Positions 62,302-64,000 of a stretch of DNA of 64,000 nucleotides are shown here, one piece after another. This DNA is from Rhodoferax sp. U11-2br. GTDB lineage: Bacteria; Pseudomonadota; Gammaproteobacteria; Burkholderiales; Burkholderiaceae_C. The notes beneath the pieces were generated by a model that saw only the letters and a list, made by a program, of their open reading frames with translations, ran no database searches and was not told where the DNA came from. The stretch lies in NCBI RefSeq assembly GCF_018619435.1, contig NZ_JAHFZF010000019.1, positions 1-64,000 on the forward strand. The letters run 5' to 3'. The stretch's first letter is position 1. Every line of letters starts with the position of its first letter. The position numbers were made by a program, and so were the translations under genes.

Positions 62302-63180
62302 TCATTGCTTGATGGGTAAGGCATCGTTGCGCAGGATCTTTTTCGCGGCGTGTCCTCGCGACCCATGATCTGGGTCGGCAAACCAAACGATGGCACCGGT
62401 TGGGCAACGGTCGGTCAGGTGTTGGGTGGCTTGGTCGTGCCAGTCGTAGTCGATCTCGACCAGGTTGTTGCGTAAAGTCAGCAGGCCGGGCGGCGCATCC
62501 GCCACACATTTGCCGCAGGCGGTGCAGGCGACCTCGCAGGCAGCTTGAGCCGCATCACCATCGGCCCGGTTACGGCAGGCGATCCAGAGTTTGTGGCTGA
62601 GTTCCTGAAGAGAGAACAGACCTTTGGGGCAGACAGCCACACAGTCATTACATGCTGTGCATTTGAGCGGGTCCACCACTGGCAGGCCATGCCGATCCAG
62701 GTGCAGGGCACCTTGTTTGCAGACATTGACACAATCGCCCAACCCTAGGCAACCCCAGGCACATTCCTTGCCGCCACCACTCACCACAGCAGCCGCACGG
62801 CAGGTTGACAAACCTGCGTACCGCGCCCTGGTGTAGGCCACATGTTTACCCCCGGCACAGGCCAGGCGCGCCACACGGCGCTCAACGTCGCCTGCATCCA
62901 CGCCCAGCATCGTGGCAATCATGCCAACCTGCGCTGCACTGCTCACCGTGCACTGTGCTGGAACAATCTCGCCAGCAATCACTTTCTCGGCAAAGTTGCG
63001 GCAACCCGCCAGACCACAGGCACCACAGTTGGATTTGGGCAGCAGGTTCTCCACCTCTTCAATCCGAGGGTCTTCATACACATACAGCCGACGATTCGCA
63101 AAAGCCAGCACACCCGCGAGCAACACCCCCAGCGTCGCCATGAAAAGTCCTGCGCTACCAATCGTGCCAATGAGTTCCAA
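62302..63180 (-). CDS. rnfB: Ion-translocating oxidoreductase subunit RnfB, multi-cluster form
   Basis: 292 residues, compared with 192 in E. coli RsxB. Membrane anchor at 8-28; first cluster domain C52/C55/C60/C77 (NCGACGLAGC); then C140/C144/C150/C154, C174/C177/C180/C184 and a further set C202, C215, C219, C222, C225 and C259. The extra clusters recall the long RnfB of anaerobes and would receive electrons from ferredoxin. Here it is separated from rnfCDGEA by nifJ, 56 bases upstream of that gene. Confidence 0.94.
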   Translation of the reverse strand: MELIGTIGSAGLFMATLGVLLAGVLAFANRRLYVYEDPRIEEVENLLPKSNCGACGLAGCRNFAEKVIAGEIVPAQCTVSSAAQVGMIATMLGVDAGDVERRVARLACAGGKHVAYTRARYAGLSTCRAAAVVSGGGKECAWGCLGLGDCVNVCKQGALHLDRHGLPVVDPLKCTACNDCVAVCPKGLFSLQELSHKLWIACRNRADGDAAQAACEVACTACGKCVADAPPGLLTLRNNLVEIDYDWHDQATQHLTDRCPTGAIVWFADPDHGSRGHAAKKILRNDALPIKQ

Positions 63181-63229
63181 CGTCAGTCCTCCAGTCGGGT
63201 GTTCAACAACAGGTTCACCTGGGCGTCAC

Positions 63230-64000
63230 TCAGGCAGACAACGCCGGGAAATTGGGTGTGACCTGGATGGCGCCGTTTTTGTGGATCAGCAAGGCATCCA
63301 CTTGTGGCAGTTGTTGAGCCAGTGCCAGTGCCTTGTTGGCCCCCATCACCATGAAGGCGGTTGACAGCCCGTCGGCCATCAAGCCGGTGGGCGCCAGCAC
63401 CGTGGCGCTGGCCAAGGTGGTGGGGGAGTCGCCGGTGGCGGGATCAAAAATATGGTGATGGATGTAGTCCGGGCTGAAAAAGGTCTCGTAGTCGCCTGAT
63501 GTGGCCAATTGGCGATCATCCAGCGCGGCCTTTGCGGCGAGTGCATCGGTGTGTCGCGGGTTCTTGATGCCCAGAACCCAGGGCAAACCGGTCGTTTTGT
63601 GGCCCAGTGCACCAAATTCGCCGGTGTCGACCAGGGCGTGGTTGATCCCATGTGCACGCAAACTCGCCAGCACCAGGTCGGCCGCATACCCCTGCGCCAG
63701 GCCATTGAGGGTGATGCCCATACCGGGCTGTGCCAGGCTGACTTGTTGTCCGCCTGCGCTCAGGCCTTGCCAGTTGACGAGGGCCTTGGCGCTCGCTACG
63801 GCCTCTGGTGTGGGCAGTTCGCCGCGCGCTTGCGCTTGTGTGAAAACCCGCCACAAGGGTTGCACGGTGATGTCAAACGCCCCTGCCGTCTGTTCGGAGA
63901 GTTGTCGGGCATAAGTCAGCACCTTGACCAGATGAGGGTCAGGTTTCTCAATGCGCCCCAACAGATTCAGTTGGTAGACCTGGCTGTGTTCCTGATACAG
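63230..64000 (-). CDS. apbE: FAD:protein FMN transferase ApbE, cut at the window end
   Basis: 257 residues visible; the N terminus lies beyond 64000. The frame remains open to the edge (LYQEHSQVYQLNLLGRIEKPDP...). Conserved ApbE segments are GITLNGLAQGYAADLVLA and GEFGALG, the SPDYIHHHIFDPATGDSP block and the LMADGLSTAFMVMGANKALAL C-terminal region. ApbE transfers FMN to the Thr of RnfG and RnfD, both in this operon. Forty-nine bases before rnfB, same direction. Confidence 0.94.
   Translation of the reverse strand: MYQEHSQVYQLNLLGRIEKPDPHLVKVLTYARQLSEQTAGAFDITVQPLWRVFTQAQARGELPTPEAVASAKALVNWQGLSAGGQQVSLAQPGMGITLNGLAQGYAADLVLASLRAHGINHALVDTGEFGALGHKTTGLPWVLGIKNPRHTDALAAKAALDDRQLATSGDYETFFSPDYIHHHIFDPATGDSPTTLASATVLAPTGLMADGLSTAFMVMGANKALALAQQLPQVDALLIHKNGAIQVTPNFPALSA

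Overview
The window looks like chromosomal DNA of a Comamonadaceae betaproteobacterium, closest in style to Rhodoferax and relatives. This is an inference from the protein sequences, from a lone regulatory PTS, from a PhaM-type polyhydroxybutyrate granule protein, and from six copies of a short ATAGC...AAGGGCT(G/A)GAGGC repeat of the kind scattered through Comamonadaceae genomes. Almost every base is coding. No insertion sequence, phage gene or CRISPR array was seen.

Layout. 1-6551: the 3' part of tuf, then rpsJ, then (behind its own promoter) rplC-D-W-B, rpsS, rplV, rpsC, rplP, rpmC, rpsQ, closed by a strong terminator; rplN does not follow. 6617-11213: a b561-type cytochrome diverging from a cytochrome c', a DUF4197 protein, and EIIA(Man)-HPr-EI. 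11217-14847 (minus strand): LysR regulator, FAD-linked glycolate/D-lactate-type oxidase, LrgA, LrgB. 14900-21184 (minus): a cysteine-free periplasmic protein of the molybdopterin-oxidoreductase fold, a 1497-residue hybrid kinase and an HD-GYP response regulator. 21218-28827: housekeeping genes (M32 peptidase, psd, phytase-like esterase, purU, DUF3567, DUF3108, MarC, VOC). 28919-34191: a three-subunit amino-acid/opine (or Hcn-like) dehydrogenase with a polar amino-acid ABC importer. 34188-42444: a copper-type locus: two CRP/FNR-like DNA sites, two DUF2946-PCu(A)C pairs, an OprC/NosA-like TonB receptor with the CxxxM and HxM copper ligands, a FecBCD-type ABC importer and a CRP/FNR regulator with an E-T-x-S-R recognition helix. 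42526-51389: PhaM, a FIST protein, a GGDEF-EAL sensor, a four-gene J-domain cluster of unknown role and a PilZ protein. 51509-51598: tRNA-Ser(UGA).

51706-64000 (minus): a tightly packed redox operon, apbE (cut by the window end), rnfB, a 1653-residue pyruvate:ferredoxin/flavodoxin oxidoreductase-like protein, rnfC-D-G-E-A, a 75-residue Cys-rich membrane protein resembling the Na+-NQR maturation factor NqrM, and a ferredoxin-NADP+ reductase. ApbE would flavinylate RnfG and RnfD. RnfB/C with the ion-motive force would interconvert NAD(H) and low-potential ferredoxin, which the 2-oxoacid oxidoreductase and the reductase could then use.

The two regions most worth pursuing are this Rnf/oxidoreductase operon, with its candidate dedicated metal-centre maturation factor, and the copper-type locus, where the regulator and its likely DNA sites can both be read from the sequence. 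Coordinates give the start I think is real, with the reason where it was a choice. All functions are read from sequence by eye; no database search was run.
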